From Bradyrhizobium sp. WSM3983 (lineage in GTDB: Bacteria; Pseudomonadota; Alphaproteobacteria; Rhizobiales; Xanthobacteraceae), in contig NZ_AXAY01000004.1 in assembly GCF_000473045.1 (NCBI RefSeq), positions 62,001 to 126,000 on the forward strand: a stretch of DNA of 64,000 nucleotides, written 5' to 3'. Position 1 is the first letter of the stretch. Each line of letters opens with the position of its first letter. The position numbers and the translations under genes are program-made. The notes under the pieces are model-generated. The model saw nothing but the letters and a program-made list of their open reading frames with translations, was not told the DNA's origin and made no database searches. Positions 48,165-58,354 of the stretch are shown one piece after another.

Positions 48165-49004
48165 ATGCTGACAAGAGTTCCCCTGCATGCGGCGATTGGC
48201 GTCGCGACCACCTTGCTTACGTCGCCGCTGACGATGGTGGCCCATGCCGACGATGCTTCATTGTGGCAGCGCGACGGCCATTCCGCGGTGCGGCTGCTCG
48301 CGGGATCGCGCACCGGCGCGGTGCTGCTCGGCGGTATCGCTTTCCAGCTCCAGCCCGGCTGGAAGACCTATTGGCGCATGCCCGGCGATTCCGGTGTGCC
48401 GCCGCGGTTCGACTTCTCCAAGTCGGACAATGTCGAAACGGTGACGGTGATGTGGCCGGCGCCGCTGAAATTCGACGACGGCGCGGGCGGCCATTCGATC
48501 GGCTATCACGACCAGATCGTGCTGCCCTTGCGTATCGTCGCCAAGGCCGCCGACAAGCCGGTGACATTGCGCGCCGAGATCAATTACGCCGTCTGCGAAA
48601 AGCTCTGCATTCCCGTCGAGGCCAATGTCGAGCTCGGTTTCAACAACGTCGCCTCGACCGAAGATGCCAATCTGCGCGCGGCGCTCGACACCGTGCCGAA
48701 GCCCGCCACCATCGGCGATCCCAATCCGCTGACCATCCGCGACGTCAAGCGCGACGGGCCCAAGAACGTGGTGGTGGATGTCGTTGCGCCCGAGAACAGC
48801 AAGGTCAATCTGTTCGTGGAGGGGCCGACACTGGAGTGGTCGCTGCCGATCCCGGCGCCGGTAGAGCACAGCCCGCCCGGCGTGAAGCGATTTTCATTCG
48901 AGCTCGACGGATTGCCGCCGGGCGTCAAGCCCGATGGTGCAGCGCTAAAGTTCACGCTGGTGGGGCCGGAGAAATCGTACGAGTTCAATACGAATTTGGA
49001 GTAG
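48165..49004 (+). CDS. Periplasmic protein with DsbD/ScsB N-terminal domain
   Basis: 279 residues. A signal peptide ends near TMVAHADDA. The domain resembles the N-terminal part of DsbD/ScsB, including GIAFQLQPGWKTYWRMPGDS and the Cys pair YAVCEKLCIPVE. The membrane and thioredoxin parts of DsbD are missing, so it is a stand-alone domain of family length. It may take reducing power from another membrane protein and pass it to periplasmic partners, an inference. Confidence 0.88.
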   Translation: MLTRVPLHAAIGVATTLLTSPLTMVAHADDASLWQRDGHSAVRLLAGSRTGAVLLGGIAFQLQPGWKTYWRMPGDSGVPPRFDFSKSDNVETVTVMWPAPLKFDDGAGGHSIGYHDQIVLPLRIVAKAADKPVTLRAEINYAVCEKLCIPVEANVELGFNNVASTEDANLRAALDTVPKPATIGDPNPLTIRDVKRDGPKNVVVDVVAPENSKVNLFVEGPTLEWSLPIPAPVEHSPPGVKRFSFELDGLPPGVKPDGAALKFTLVGPEKSYEFNTNLE

Positions 49005-49007
49005 TTC

Positions 49008-49150
49008 GTCGTCCTGGACAAGCGCAGCGAAGCGGAGCGCAGATCCAGGACCCATTACCCCGAGAGGTACTGGCGGCGCGCAACTGGTAACCCCGAGTCT
49101 TCGTCAAACTTCTTCCAGGGATAGTAGGTCCTGGCTTTCGCCAGGACGAC
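49008..49150. repeat. Inverted repeat element, family A variant
   Basis: GTCGTCCTGGAC (49008) pairs with GTCCTGGCTTTCGCCAGGACGAC ending at 49150, with AAGCGCAGCGAAGCGGAGCG and other inverted bits inside. It fills the gap between the DsbD-domain gene and the flippase gene, both on the plus strand. Confidence 0.8.
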
Positions 49151-49242
49151 GGATAGCCACCCAACTGAATCTTAACGAATGGTTGCTAATCCCGACCTAC
49201 CGCTGCATGCGGGATGCCCGGGGATTCTTCGAATTGGCCGTG

Positions 49243-50601
49243 ATGGATGCAGAACCCGCAACGACCGGACCGGCCGGGCTGATCGCGCGGCTGCGTGCCA
49301 GGCTGACGGGCGGATCGAGCGAAGCGTCGCTGACGCGGCGGCTGGCCGGCACCATCTTCGTCATCCGCGTCATTAGCGCGGGCCTTGCGTATTTTTCGCA
49401 AGTGCTCCTCGCGCGCTGGATTGGGACATCCGACTACGGCATTTATGTTTATGTCTGGACCTGGGTGCTGCTGCTCGGCAGCATGATGGATTTTGGCATC
49501 TCGGCCTCCGCGCAAAAGATCATTCCGGAATATCGCGCCAGCGGTGATCACGCGCTATTGCGCGGCTTTCTCTCCGGCAGTCGCTGGCTCACCTTCGCAA
49601 TCTCCACGCTGGTCTCTCTGGCGCTTGCCGGCATCGTCAAACTGCTGTCGCCCTGGATCGACCCGGCCGAGGAGCTGCCGCTCTATATCGGCTGCATGAC
49701 GCTGCCCGCCTTCGTCGTCGCCAACACCCAGGACGGCATCGCGCGCTCGCATGACTGGATGCGGCTCGGCCTGATGCCGCAATTCATCATCCGCCAAGCC
49801 TTGATCATCGGCATCACCGCTAGCGCCTTCCTGCTCGGTTATCATCTCGGCGCGATCGCCGCGATGGTCGCGAGCGCCGGCGCGGTGTGGATCGCGATGA
49901 CCGGGCAGATGGTGGTGCTGAACCGTAAGCTCGCCGATCACATCGAGCCAGGCCCCAAGGCCTATGACATCAGTGGCTGGCTCGCCGTCTCGCTGCCGAT
50001 CCTGCTGGTCGAAAGCTTCTACCTGCTCTTGTCCTACACTGACGTGCTGGTACTGCAGCAGTTCCGCCCCTCCGACGAAGTCGGCGTCTATTTCGCTGTC
50101 GTGAAGACGCTGGCTCTGGTGTCCTTCATCCACTACGCGATGTCGGCAACGACGGCGCATCGCTTTGCCGAATACAACGCGCTCGGCGACAAGACGCGCT
50201 TGTCCGCCTATGTCGCGCACGCCATCAACTGGACGTTCTGGCCGTCGCTGGCGGCGACCGCCGTTCTGCTCACGCTGGGCAAGCCGCTGCTCTGGCTGTT
50301 CGGACCGCAATTCGTTGTCGGCTACGACATCATGTTCGTCGCCGCGGTCGGCCTCGTGGTGCGCTCTGCGATCGGGCCCGTCGAACGCCTGCTCAACATG
50401 CTCGGCCAACAGAAGATCTGCGCGCTGGCCTATGCGCTCGCCTTCGTGATGAATCTCGTGCTCTGCATCGCGCTGGTGCCGCGCTTCGGCGGCCACGGCG
50501 CCGCGGCCGCGACCTCGATCTCGCTCACCTTCGAGACGGTGCTGCTGTTCTGGATCGTGCGGCAACGGCTGGGGCTGCACGTGCTGGCGTTTGGTAAATA
50601 G
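49243..50601 (+). CDS. Polysaccharide flippase (MATE/Wzx superfamily)
   Basis: 452 residues from the ATG at 49243. A TTG at 49183 would add 20 residues, and no ribosome site decides between them. About 12-14 membrane helices are visible, with the family start RLAGTIFVIRVISAGLAYFS and QVLLARWIGTSDYGIYVY. It probably flips a lipid-linked sugar or polysaccharide unit across the inner membrane. No glycosyltransferase is adjacent, so the substrate is open. Confidence 0.88.
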   Translation: MDAEPATTGPAGLIARLRARLTGGSSEASLTRRLAGTIFVIRVISAGLAYFSQVLLARWIGTSDYGIYVYVWTWVLLLGSMMDFGISASAQKIIPEYRASGDHALLRGFLSGSRWLTFAISTLVSLALAGIVKLLSPWIDPAEELPLYIGCMTLPAFVVANTQDGIARSHDWMRLGLMPQFIIRQALIIGITASAFLLGYHLGAIAAMVASAGAVWIAMTGQMVVLNRKLADHIEPGPKAYDISGWLAVSLPILLVESFYLLLSYTDVLVLQQFRPSDEVGVYFAVVKTLALVSFIHYAMSATTAHRFAEYNALGDKTRLSAYVAHAINWTFWPSLAATAVLLTLGKPLLWLFGPQFVVGYDIMFVAAVGLVVRSAIGPVERLLNMLGQQKICALAYALAFVMNLVLCIALVPRFGGHGAAAATSISLTFETVLLFWIVRQRLGLHVLAFGK

Positions 50602-50796
50602 GTCTAGGGACCCATCCTTGCTCGCCCCCTCGGGGAACGACTGTTTCCCAACGAGCCTGAGGACAAGGCGAAACGCCTCCCTGGTCCCGCCTTGAAGCAC
50701 AATTTTTCTTATTCCACCCAAGCGGTTGCGCTCCAGGGGAAATTTATTCTACGTCGTATTGCCCAAATGACGAGATAAACCTAGATTTTCCCAACC

Positions 50797-51621
50797 ATGA
50801 TTGATCCGCTTTACGTCGCCTCGGGATTCGGCGTCGGCCTGCTTGTCGGGCTGACCGGCGTGGGAGGCGGCTCCTTGATGACGCCGCTGCTGATCCTGCT
50901 GTTCGGAATCCACCCGACCACCGCCGTCGGCACCGACCTGCTGTATGCCGCCGCTACCAAGACCGGCGGCAGCATCGTGCATGGCTGGTCGCGCAGTGTG
51001 CACTGGCCGGCGGTGCTGCGGCTTGCCTGCGGCAGCATCCCGGCGAGCGCGCTGACGCTGCTGGTGCTGTGGAAGCTCGACCTCAGGGGCGATGCCGAGC
51101 GCAACCTGGTCAATCTGGTGCTATGCTTCGCGCTGATCCTGACCGCAACATCGCTGATCTTCCGCAAATCGATCATGGAGCGCTATCGCCGGCGCATGGA
51201 GCAGGTCAGCGAGCGCACCACGGTGATTGCGACTGTCATCACCGGCATCATGCTCGGCGTGCTGGTCTCGATTTCGTCGGTCGGCGCCGGTGCGGTCGGC
51301 GTGACCGTGCTGCTACTGCTCTACCCACGCCTGCCGATGGCGACCATCGTCGGCTCCGACATCGCGCACGCGGTGCCGCTGACGCTGGTGGCCGGCATCG
51401 GACACTGGATGCTCGGCTCGGTCGACTGGGCCCTGATGGGCGTGCTGCTGCTAGGCTCGCTGCCGGGCATCATCCTCGGCAGCTACAGCGCGACGCGCGT
51501 GCCGGAGACGGTGCTGCGCGTGGCGCTCGCCAGCGTCCTCATCGTGGTCGCCGGCAAGATCATGTTCGCGGAGCTGAACCTGCAATCCGCGATCGTGACG
51601 GCGTTGGCCTGGAGCCATTGA
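50797..51621 (+). CDS. TauE/SafE family sulfite/organosulfur exporter
   Basis: 274 residues, about eight membrane helices. The duplicated family motifs GVGGGSLMTPLLILLFGIHP and SVGAGAVGVTVLLLLYPRLP are clear. Family members export sulfite, sulfoacetate or other organic anions. The sulfate assimilation cluster lies 3 kb downstream, so a sulfur link is possible but they are separate transcripts. The 195 bases before it contain no gene. Confidence 0.92.
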   Translation: MIDPLYVASGFGVGLLVGLTGVGGGSLMTPLLILLFGIHPTTAVGTDLLYAAATKTGGSIVHGWSRSVHWPAVLRLACGSIPASALTLLVLWKLDLRGDAERNLVNLVLCFALILTATSLIFRKSIMERYRRRMEQVSERTTVIATVITGIMLGVLVSISSVGAGAVGVTVLLLLYPRLPMATIVGSDIAHAVPLTLVAGIGHWMLGSVDWALMGVLLLGSLPGIILGSYSATRVPETVLRVALASVLIVVAGKIMFAELNLQSAIVTALAWSH

Positions 51622-51650
51622 GCGGGAAGAGGCCGCCGCGGCCTCGGTGT

Positions 51651-51745
51651 CGTAAAGGTAGGCAAAGCGGAGCGTGCCCACCACTTTTTTTTCGATCAGG
51701 GAGAGATGGTGGGCACTGGGCTGACGCGCCTTTGCCCACCCTACG
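51651..51745. repeat. Palindromic repeat, family E
   Basis: GGCAAAGCGGAGCGTGCCCACCA is mirrored by TGGTGGGCAC...GCGCCTTTGCCCACCCTACG, around a centre that starts with eight T (51685-51692). It lies between convergent genes. The hairpin plus T-run could end the TauE transcript. Confidence 0.85.
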
Positions 51746-51757
51746 GCATCGTAGCCG

Positions 51758-52546
51758 TTACTCCGCGGTCCAGCCGCCGTCGATCGACAGGTTCGTGCCC
51801 GTGATCTGCGCGGCATCGTCGCTGCACAGGAACAGTGCGAGTGCTGCGACCTGCTCGGAAGTCACGAACTCCTTGGTCGGCTGCGCGTCGAGCAGCACGT
51901 CGTTGATGACCTGCTCGCGGGTGAGGTTGCGCGCCTTCATCGTATCGGGGATCTGCTTCTCCACCAGCGGTGTCCAGACATAGCCGGGGCTGATGCAGTT
52001 GGCGGTGATCTTGTGAGTTGCGACTTCCAGCGCCACGGTCTTGGTCAGGCCGGCAATGCCATGCTTGGCTGAAACGTAAGCCGACTTGAAGGGCGAGGCG
52101 ACCAGCGAGTGCGCGGACGCGGTGTTGATGATGCGGCCCCAGCCCTTCTTCTTCATGCCGGGGACGGCGGCGCGGATGGCATGGAAGGCCGAGGACAGGT
52201 TGATCGCGATGATCTGGTCCCACTTCTCCGGCGGGAATTCCTCGATCGGCGAGACGAACTGGATGCCGGCATTGTTGACGAGGATGTCGACCGAGCCGAA
52301 CGACTTCTCGCCCAGCGCAATCATCCCGGCGATCTCGGCCGGCTTGGTCATGTCGGCGGGCGAGTAGACTGCCTTGACGCCGAAATCGGACTCGATCTTG
52401 GCGCGTTCCTTCTCGATATCCTCGGGTGAACCGAAACCGTTGATCACGACATTGGCGCCGGCAGCCGCAAAGGCGCGCGCATAGGCGAGCCCGATGCCGC
52501 TGGTCGAACCGGTCACGACGGCGTTCTTGCCTGACAGAGTACCCAT
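51758..52546 (-). CDS. bdhA: 3-hydroxybutyrate dehydrogenase
   Basis: 262 residues, SDR family. VVTGSTSGIGLAYARAF, NNAGIQFVSPIEEFP, and the catalytic part NTASAHSLVASPFKSAYVSA with YVSAK are typical of BdhA. It oxidises 3-hydroxybutyrate to acetoacetate with NAD, in polyhydroxybutyrate breakdown. Its start lies one base after the patatin stop, with AAGGAG inside the patatin's last codons, so the two are translationally coupled. Confidence 0.92.
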   Translation of the reverse strand: MGTLSGKNAVVTGSTSGIGLAYARAFAAAGANVVINGFGSPEDIEKERAKIESDFGVKAVYSPADMTKPAEIAGMIALGEKSFGSVDILVNNAGIQFVSPIEEFPPEKWDQIIAINLSSAFHAIRAAVPGMKKKGWGRIINTASAHSLVASPFKSAYVSAKHGIAGLTKTVALEVATHKITANCISPGYVWTPLVEKQIPDTMKARNLTREQVINDVLLDAQPTKEFVTSEQVAALALFLCSDDAAQITGTNLSIDGGWTAE

Positions 52547-52547
52547 A

Positions 52548-53723
52548 TTATTCGCTCCTTTTTGGCGGGGGCGCGGTGACGTCCCCGGTGAGATCGTAGG
52601 TCACCATGGTCTCGCCGGACTGCGGCCTCTCGAGCCAGTCCTTGTGGCGCATCGACAAATGCACATCGCGCACGCCGCTTTCCCAGTGCTCGACCATGGC
52701 GACATGCGAGAAGTCGTAGTCCTTGGACGAGGATTCGTAGTTCTTGCTGCGATAGATCAGGTGCACCACGGTGACCGTGCTTTCGCGCGAGATCTTCGCG
52801 AGGAATTCGACTGACGGGTCGTTCTTCAGATAGTCCGGCAATTTGCCGATCAGGTCGCGCACGGCACGGCGCGCGTTGTGGATCTGCTTGTTCTTGTCGG
52901 TGTTCATCCGCGTGCGGCTGGAGAAGCGGATGTCCTTCTCGCGCTCGGTGGCCTCGAGCAGCGAATTCGGCAGGTCACCGCGGGCGCTGAACAGATCGAC
53001 CTGGAAGATCAGCATGTCGCGATTGACCTCGGCATCGAGCACGAAGTCGAGCGGCGTGTTGGAGGCGATGCCGCCGTCCCAATAATGCTCGCCGTCGATC
53101 ACGACCGACGGAAAGCCCGGCGGCAGCGCGCCGGAGGCCATGATGTGCTCGGGACCGATTTTCTTGCCGAGCTTCTTGAACTCGTAATTGTCGAAATATT
53201 TGAAGTTGCCGGAGGTAACGCCGACGGCCCCGACCGACAGGCGCGTCTTCAAATCATTGATGCGGTCGAAGTCGACCAGATGCTCCAGCGTCTTCTTCAG
53301 CGGCGCGGTGTCGTAATAGCTCTCGGCCTGGGGGCTGCCCGGCGGCCAGAGCGGCGCAGGCGGAATGCGCGGCGTGAAGAAACCCGGCACGCCGAAGGTG
53401 GCGATCAGCGCAGCGCTGGTGGAATTGAACAGCTCCCGGCTGTGGTCACTCTTGCCGAGCGGCTTCCATGGCACCGGCTTGGAGACCATCTCCCAGAATT
53501 CCTTGAGCCGCTTGACGCGGGTCTGGCCCTCATTGCCGGCGATGATGGCGGCATTGACGGCGCCGATCGAGATGCCGGCAACCCATTCCGGCTCGAAGTC
53601 GAAATGGCACAGCGACTGATAGGCGCCTGCCTGATAGGAGCCGAGCGCACCGCCGCCCTGGAGAACCAGGACGCGCTGAGCCTTCGCGGGGACTGTTGCG
53701 ACTTCCGGGCTGTGATCTGTCAT
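52548..53723 (-). CDS. Patatin-like phospholipase with DUF3734
   Basis: 391 residues. The oxyanion loop VLQGGGALGSYQAG, nucleophile elbow GISIGAVNAA and catalytic Asp in WDGGIASNTP are intact, so it should be an active serine lipase. The C-terminal part (from about 295) is the DUF3734 region. It is the first gene of a pair with bdhA. Such pairs suggest a role in polyhydroxybutyrate or lipid turnover, perhaps releasing hydroxyacids that BdhA oxidises. Confidence 0.92.
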   Translation of the reverse strand: MTDHSPEVATVPAKAQRVLVLQGGGALGSYQAGAYQSLCHFDFEPEWVAGISIGAVNAAIIAGNEGQTRVKRLKEFWEMVSKPVPWKPLGKSDHSRELFNSTSAALIATFGVPGFFTPRIPPAPLWPPGSPQAESYYDTAPLKKTLEHLVDFDRINDLKTRLSVGAVGVTSGNFKYFDNYEFKKLGKKIGPEHIMASGALPPGFPSVVIDGEHYWDGGIASNTPLDFVLDAEVNRDMLIFQVDLFSARGDLPNSLLEATEREKDIRFSSRTRMNTDKNKQIHNARRAVRDLIGKLPDYLKNDPSVEFLAKISRESTVTVVHLIYRSKNYESSSKDYDFSHVAMVEHWESGVRDVHLSMRHKDWLERPQSGETMVTYDLTGDVTAPPPKRSE

Positions 53724-53801
53724 GCAGGAACAATAGCAAAAGGCGAGCCACCGTGGCGACAGTCTGCCGCGGCGTCAATGCATTCCGGGATCAAGTCTGG
53801 C

Positions 53802-54305
53802 TTATCGGGGGTCCGTCGAAGCCAGGATCATGGTCCAGAACACCTTGTACTTGGTGCCTGGAGCATAGCCCGCCGCTATGCCCAATTTTGTGACACCGCT
53901 CTTGAGCATATTGGCGCGGTGGGGCGGCGAGTCGCGCCAGCCGGAAAACGCTTCCGCCAGCGTATGATAGCCGGCCGAGACGTTCTCGACCGCCACCGTC
54001 GCAGGGTAGCCGCCGGAAGCAAGGCGCTTGGCGAGCGGCGCGCGGACGTCGTGGTCCATCTTGTTGGCCGCCGCCATGGCTTGGGACTGGGATTCGGCGA
54101 GCCGCATCAGATCGGAGTCGATGACGACGGTGCCGAGCCCGTTGTTCTGGCGGTATTGCGAGATCATGATCGCGGCCGCCGGCGCATCAAGCTTGGCGCC
54201 CGGGACCGACATGTCGGCATACATCGACGGCTGCTGGACCGGCGCTTCGTTGCCGGCACAGCCGGCGAGAAGCAAAGTGATGAGAATTGCGGCCGCAGCG
54301 CGCAT
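53802..54305 (-). CDS. CAP-domain (SCP/PR1-like) lipoprotein
   Basis: 167 residues from the ATG at 54305, which puts a lipobox at ITLLLAGC. An upstream ATG at 54341 is less likely. The CAP domain follows: RLAESQSQAMAAANKMDHDV, VAVENVSAGYHTLAEAFSGW and SPPHRANMLKSGVTKLGIAA, which match the family His, Glu, Glu and His region. It would sit in the outer or inner membrane, facing the periplasm. The function is not known. Confidence 0.9.
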   Translation of the reverse strand: MRAAAAILITLLLAGCAGNEAPVQQPSMYADMSVPGAKLDAPAAAIMISQYRQNNGLGTVVIDSDLMRLAESQSQAMAAANKMDHDVRAPLAKRLASGGYPATVAVENVSAGYHTLAEAFSGWRDSPPHRANMLKSGVTKLGIAAGYAPGTKYKVFWTMILASTDPR

Positions 54306-54395
54306 GAATCGAGGCCCCCAGAGGAAGGGCCGTTGTTGCATACCAACCGTGGCTGAAAGGTGAATTTTGAGGAAAATTCGACCCGATAAGGCCGC

Positions 54396-55433
54396 TCAGG
54401 CGTTCGCAAAAATGCGGTAGCGGCGGGGCTCGAGGCCAATGGTGTCGCCGGCGCGCAGTTCCCGGTCGCGGGGGGCGTCGATCTCGATGGTCTCGCCGCC
54501 GGACAATGCGACCTCGGTCCGCTGCACGGGGCCGAAATTCCGGACGTGCTGGACCGCGCCCTCGAAGGCGCCCGAGCCGGGCGGACCGACCAGCATGTCG
54601 TGTCGCCGTACGAACAGTTTTGACGCGCCAGACGCCAGGCCGTCTGCTGCAAGATTGAGCTGGCGGTCGCCGAGCCTGATCACGCCGCCCTCGACCTGAA
54701 CCGCAAGCTCGACGGATTCGCCGATGAAGCCGTGGACGAAGGCGGTCGCCGGGGTCTCGTAGACCTCGTCGGGCGAGCCGATCTGCTCGATCCTGCCCTT
54801 GTCCATCACGACGACACGGTTGGCGACTTCGAGCGCCTCCTCCTGGTCGTGGGTGACGAAGATCGAGGTGACATGGATCTCATGGTGCAGCGAGCGCAGC
54901 CATTTGCGCAGCTCTTTGCGCACCTTGGCATCGAGCGCGCCGAAGGGCTCGTCGAGCAGCAGGATGCGCGGCTCAATCGCGAGCGCGCGGGCGAGCGCGA
55001 TGCGCTGGCGCTGGCCGCCGGAGAGTTGACTCGGATAGCGGTCGGCGAGCCAGTCGAGCTGCACGAGGTCGAGCAGCTCCTTGACCCGCCTGCGGATTGT
55101 CGCCTCGTCCTTGCGGACCGCACGCGGCTGCACGCGCAGGCCGAAGGCGACGTTCTCGAACACGCTCATGTGGCGGAACAGCGCGTAGTGCTGGAACACG
55201 AAGCCGACATGACGTTCGCGCGCGCCCTGCGCCAGTGCGTCCTCGCCGTTGAAGGCGACCTCGCCGGAATCGGGCCAGTCGAGCCCGGCGATGATCCGCA
55301 GGAGCGTGGTCTTGCCGGAGCCGGAGGGACCGAGCAGCGCGAGCAGCTCGCCGTCATTGACTTTGAGGTCAACGCCGTCGAGCGCGGCAAAACTACCGAA
55401 CTTCTTGACGAGATTTCTGACTTCAATCGTCAT
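54396..55433 (-). CDS. cysA: Sulfate/thiosulfate ABC importer ATPase
   Basis: 345 residues. Walker [12 protein letters not shown], signature [15 protein letters not shown], Walker [13 protein letters not shown] and the H-loop [12 protein letters not shown] are intact. A C-terminal TOBE-type region follows. Last gene of sbp-cysT-cysW-cysA on the minus strand. Its start overlaps the end of cysW by 11 bases. Confidence 0.94.
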   Translation of the reverse strand: MTIEVRNLVKKFGSFAALDGVDLKVNDGELLALLGPSGSGKTTLLRIIAGLDWPDSGEVAFNGEDALAQGARERHVGFVFQHYALFRHMSVFENVAFGLRVQPRAVRKDEATIRRRVKELLDLVQLDWLADRYPSQLSGGQRQRIALARALAIEPRILLLDEPFGALDAKVRKELRKWLRSLHHEIHVTSIFVTHDQEEALEVANRVVVMDKGRIEQIGSPDEVYETPATAFVHGFIGESVELAVQVEGGVIRLGDRQLNLAADGLASGASKLFVRRHDMLVGPPGSGAFEGAVQHVRNFGPVQRTEVALSGGETIEIDAPRDRELRAGDTIGLEPRRYRIFANA

Positions 55434-56334
55434 TGATGTCGTGTCCTTCGTCGAGGTGACGTTCGAGAATTGTCTTGGCGATCAGCGTGATCAGCGCCAG
55501 CATTGCGAGCAGCGAGGCGATCGCAAACGCCGCGACGAACTGGTATTCGTTGTAGAGTATCTCGACCAGCAGCGGCATGGTATTGGTCTCGCCGCGGATG
55601 TGGCCGGAGACGACGGAGACCGCACCGAACTCGCCCATCGCGCGCGCGTTGCAGAGCAGGACGCCGTAGAGCACGCCCCATTTGATGTTGGGCAGCGTGA
55701 CGCGGAAGAAGGTTTGCAGGCCGGAGGCGCCGAGCGAGATCGCGGCCTCCTCCTCCTGCGTGCCCTGCTCCTGCATCAAGGGGATCAGCGCGCGCGCCAC
55801 GAAGGGGAAGGTCACGAAGGTGGTGGCGAGCGCGATGCCCGGCACCGCGAACAGGATCTGGATGTCGTGATCCCTCAGCCAGCCGCCGAAATAACCCTGT
55901 GCGCCGAACAGCAGCACAAAGACCAGGCCCGAGATCACCGGACTGACGGAGAACGGCAGGTCAATCAGCGTGATCAGGAAAGTCTTGCCTGTGAATTCGA
56001 ACTTGGCGATCGCCCAGGCGGCGACGAGACCGAAGATGAGATTGAGGCTCACCGAGATTGTGGCGACCACCAGCGTCAGCTTGATCGCAGCCAGCGCCTC
56101 CGGTTCTGCGAGCGCGGCGAGATAGGCCAGAATGCCTTTCGAGAAGGCTTGCGCGAACACCAGAACCAGCGGCAGCACGATGAAGACCGATAGGAACACG
56201 ATCGCCAGCGCGATGATGGCGATGCGCACCGCCTTGGGCTCGGTGCGGAGATTGTTGCGCGCGGCGGCGGCATGCGCGCGCGCCTTTGCGGCGGATTGTG
56301 AGAGCGAGACTGGCTCTGCAATCTGCATTGTCAT
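55423..56334 (-). CDS. cysW: Sulfate ABC importer permease CysW
   Basis: 303 residues, about six membrane helices. The EAA loop region ([20 protein letters not shown]) that contacts CysA is clear, as is [20 protein letters not shown], typical of CysW. A 30-residue Ala/Arg-rich N-terminal tail precedes the first helix. It pairs with CysT to form the channel, and lies 9 bases behind cysT. Confidence 0.94.
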   Translation of the reverse strand: MTMQIAEPVSLSQSAAKARAHAAAARNNLRTEPKAVRIAIIALAIVFLSVFIVLPLVLVFAQAFSKGILAYLAALAEPEALAAIKLTLVVATISVSLNLIFGLVAAWAIAKFEFTGKTFLITLIDLPFSVSPVISGLVFVLLFGAQGYFGGWLRDHDIQILFAVPGIALATTFVTFPFVARALIPLMQEQGTQEEEAAISLGASGLQTFFRVTLPNIKWGVLYGVLLCNARAMGEFGAVSVVSGHIRGETNTMPLLVEILYNEYQFVAAFAIASLLAMLALITLIAKTILERHLDEGHDINDD

Positions 56335-56343
56335 GCTTCGCCC

Positions 56344-57180
56344 TCAGCGCGCCGGGACCCGGTTCTGCGCCCAGCGCTGCAACCGGTTGACCGCGAAGAT
56401 GATGACGAAGGAGACGACGAGCATGACCGCCGCGATGGCGGTCGCATCGGCACAGCGGAATTCGGAGAGCCGGATCACGATCAGCAACGGCGCGATCTCT
56501 GAGACATTTGGCAGATTGCCGGCGATGAAGATCACCGAGCCGTATTCGCCGACCGCGCGCGCAAAGGCGAGCGCGAGCCCGGTGAGCAGCGCCGGCGCGA
56601 GTGAGGGGAGGATCACGCGGATGATGGTCTGCCAGCGGCTGGCGCCAAGGCTGCCCGCAGCCTCCTCGATCTCGGGGTCAAGATCCTGCAGCACCGGCTG
56701 CACGGTGCGCACCACGAAGGGAATGCCGATGAAGATCATCGCGACGAAGATGCCGACCGGCGTGAACGCCACCTTGATGCCGAGCGCCGCAAGCGGCGCA
56801 CCTAGCCAGCCCTTCTCGGCGAACAGCGCGGTCAGCGCGACGCCCGCAACCGCCGTCGGCAGCGCAAAGGGCACATCGACGATGGCATCGAACAGCCGCC
56901 GGCCCGGGAAGCGGTAGCGCACCAGCGCCCAGACGATGATGCTGCCCATGACGAGATTGACGCAGGCTGCAGCAAAAGCGAGGCCGAAGGAGACACGGAG
57001 CGCGTTCAGGGTGCGGCGGCTGGAGAGGATGTTCCAGAACTGCTCGGGGCTGAGCTCGAGCGATTTCAGGAACAGCCCGGCGAGCGGAAGCAGGATGATG
57101 ACGGACAGCCATGTCAGCGTCAGTCCCATCGTGAGACTGAAGCCCGGCAATGTCCGTCGTCGTGCTGCGATTACGCTCAC
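56344..57180 (-). CDS. cysT: Sulfate ABC importer permease CysT
   Basis: 278 residues, about six membrane helices, N-terminus MSVIAARRRTLPGFSLTMGL. EEAAGSLGASRWQTIIRVIL is the CysA-contact loop and AFARAVGEYGSVIFIAGNLP the family signature. It is the other half of the importer channel. The gene is also called cysU. Confidence 0.94.
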   Translation of the reverse strand: MSVIAARRRTLPGFSLTMGLTLTWLSVIILLPLAGLFLKSLELSPEQFWNILSSRRTLNALRVSFGLAFAAACVNLVMGSIIVWALVRYRFPGRRLFDAIVDVPFALPTAVAGVALTALFAEKGWLGAPLAALGIKVAFTPVGIFVAMIFIGIPFVVRTVQPVLQDLDPEIEEAAGSLGASRWQTIIRVILPSLAPALLTGLALAFARAVGEYGSVIFIAGNLPNVSEIAPLLIVIRLSEFRCADATAIAAVMLVVSFVIIFAVNRLQRWAQNRVPAR

Positions 57181-57213
57181 CCGGCCCCCTACTGCCCCTC
57201 CGACAGCGCCAGA

Positions 57214-58230
57214 TCAGTTCTTGTAGATCTGATCAAAGACGCCGCCGTCGGCAAAATGTTCCTTCTGCGCCTTGGTCCAGCCGCCGAACAATTCGTCGAT
57301 CGTGAACAGCTCGACCTTCGCGAAGGCGTTTTCATACTTTTTTGCGATCTCGGCATCGCGCGGACGGTAGAAGTTGCGCGCGGCAATCTCCTGCCCTTCC
57401 TTGGTGTACCAGTACTGGAGATAGGCATCGGCAACATTGCGGGTGCCTTTCTTATCGGCAACCTTGTCGACGATCGCGACGGGCGGTTCCGCGAGGATCG
57501 AGAGCGGCGGTGCCACGATCTCGAATTTCTCCGGGCCGAATTCCTTCAGCGCGAGATAGGCCTCGTTCTCCCAGGCGAGCAGCACGTCGCCGACGCCGCG
57601 CTCGACGAAGGTCACGGTCGCACCGCGCGCGCCGGTGTCGAGCACCGGTACCTGCTGATAGAGTTTTCCGATGAAATCCTTGGCCTTGTCGGCCGAGCCG
57701 TATTTCTTCTGCGCAAAGCCCCAGGCCGCCAGGTAATTCCAGCGCGCACCACCCGAGGTCTTCGGGTTCGGCGTGATCACGGCGACGCCCGGCTTGAGCA
57801 GGTCGTCCCAGTCCTTGATGCCCTTGGGATTGCCCTTGCGCACCAGGAAGACGATGGTCGACGTGTAGGGTGATGAATTCTGCGGCAGCCGCTTCTGCCA
57901 ATCTGCCGCGATAAGGCCCTTGCCGGCGATGGCGTCGATGTCATAGGCGAGCGCGAGCGTCACCACATCGGCCTGCAATCCGTCGATCACCGCCCTCGCC
58001 TGCGAGCCGCTGCCGCCATGCGACTGCTTGATCTCGACGCTCTTGCCGGTCTCCTTCTGATAGGCGTTCGCGAACGCCTTGTTGAACTCGACATAGAGCT
58101 CACGCGTCGGATCATACGACACGTTCAAGAGGTTGATATCAGCAGCGAGAGCCGCGCTCGCCAAGAATCCCGTCGCGAGAAGCGCTGTTGCGAGAAGTCC
58201 TGCAGCGAGCGGAACGATACGACGCATCAT
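57214..58230 (-). CDS. sbp: Periplasmic sulfate-binding protein
   Basis: 338 residues. Three in-frame ATGs precede the chosen one. GGAG lies exactly 6 bases before the ATG at 58230, which favours [11 protein letters not shown]. The signal peptide ends near LASAALA, and the mature protein starts [37 protein letters not shown] and [19 protein letters not shown] match sulfate-binding proteins. It heads the importer operon. The 124 bases between it and the cysH stop hold its promoter, unless it is read through from cysH. Confidence 0.94.
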   Translation of the reverse strand: MMRRIVPLAAGLLATALLATGFLASAALAADINLLNVSYDPTRELYVEFNKAFANAYQKETGKSVEIKQSHGGSGSQARAVIDGLQADVVTLALAYDIDAIAGKGLIAADWQKRLPQNSSPYTSTIVFLVRKGNPKGIKDWDDLLKPGVAVITPNPKTSGGARWNYLAAWGFAQKKYGSADKAKDFIGKLYQQVPVLDTGARGATVTFVERGVGDVLLAWENEAYLALKEFGPEKFEIVAPPLSILAEPPVAIVDKVADKKGTRNVADAYLQYWYTKEGQEIAARNFYRPRDAEIAKKYENAFAKVELFTIDELFGGWTKAQKEHFADGGVFDQIYKN

Positions 58231-58354
58231 GTCCATCTCCATTCACTTCGACGACGTCAATGTCAGCGAAGGCATGCAGGCGAAACTCGCGGCGAAAGGC
58301 TCTCAAGTCAACGGAACCGGATTTCCTTGTTCGTAGCCGCGCAACTCGACTGTG

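Noticed and set aside
58228-58336. Possible 35-residue plus-strand peptide opposite the start of the sulfate-binding protein
   Set aside because: No ribosome site or known family, and it lies in the promoter region of sbp.
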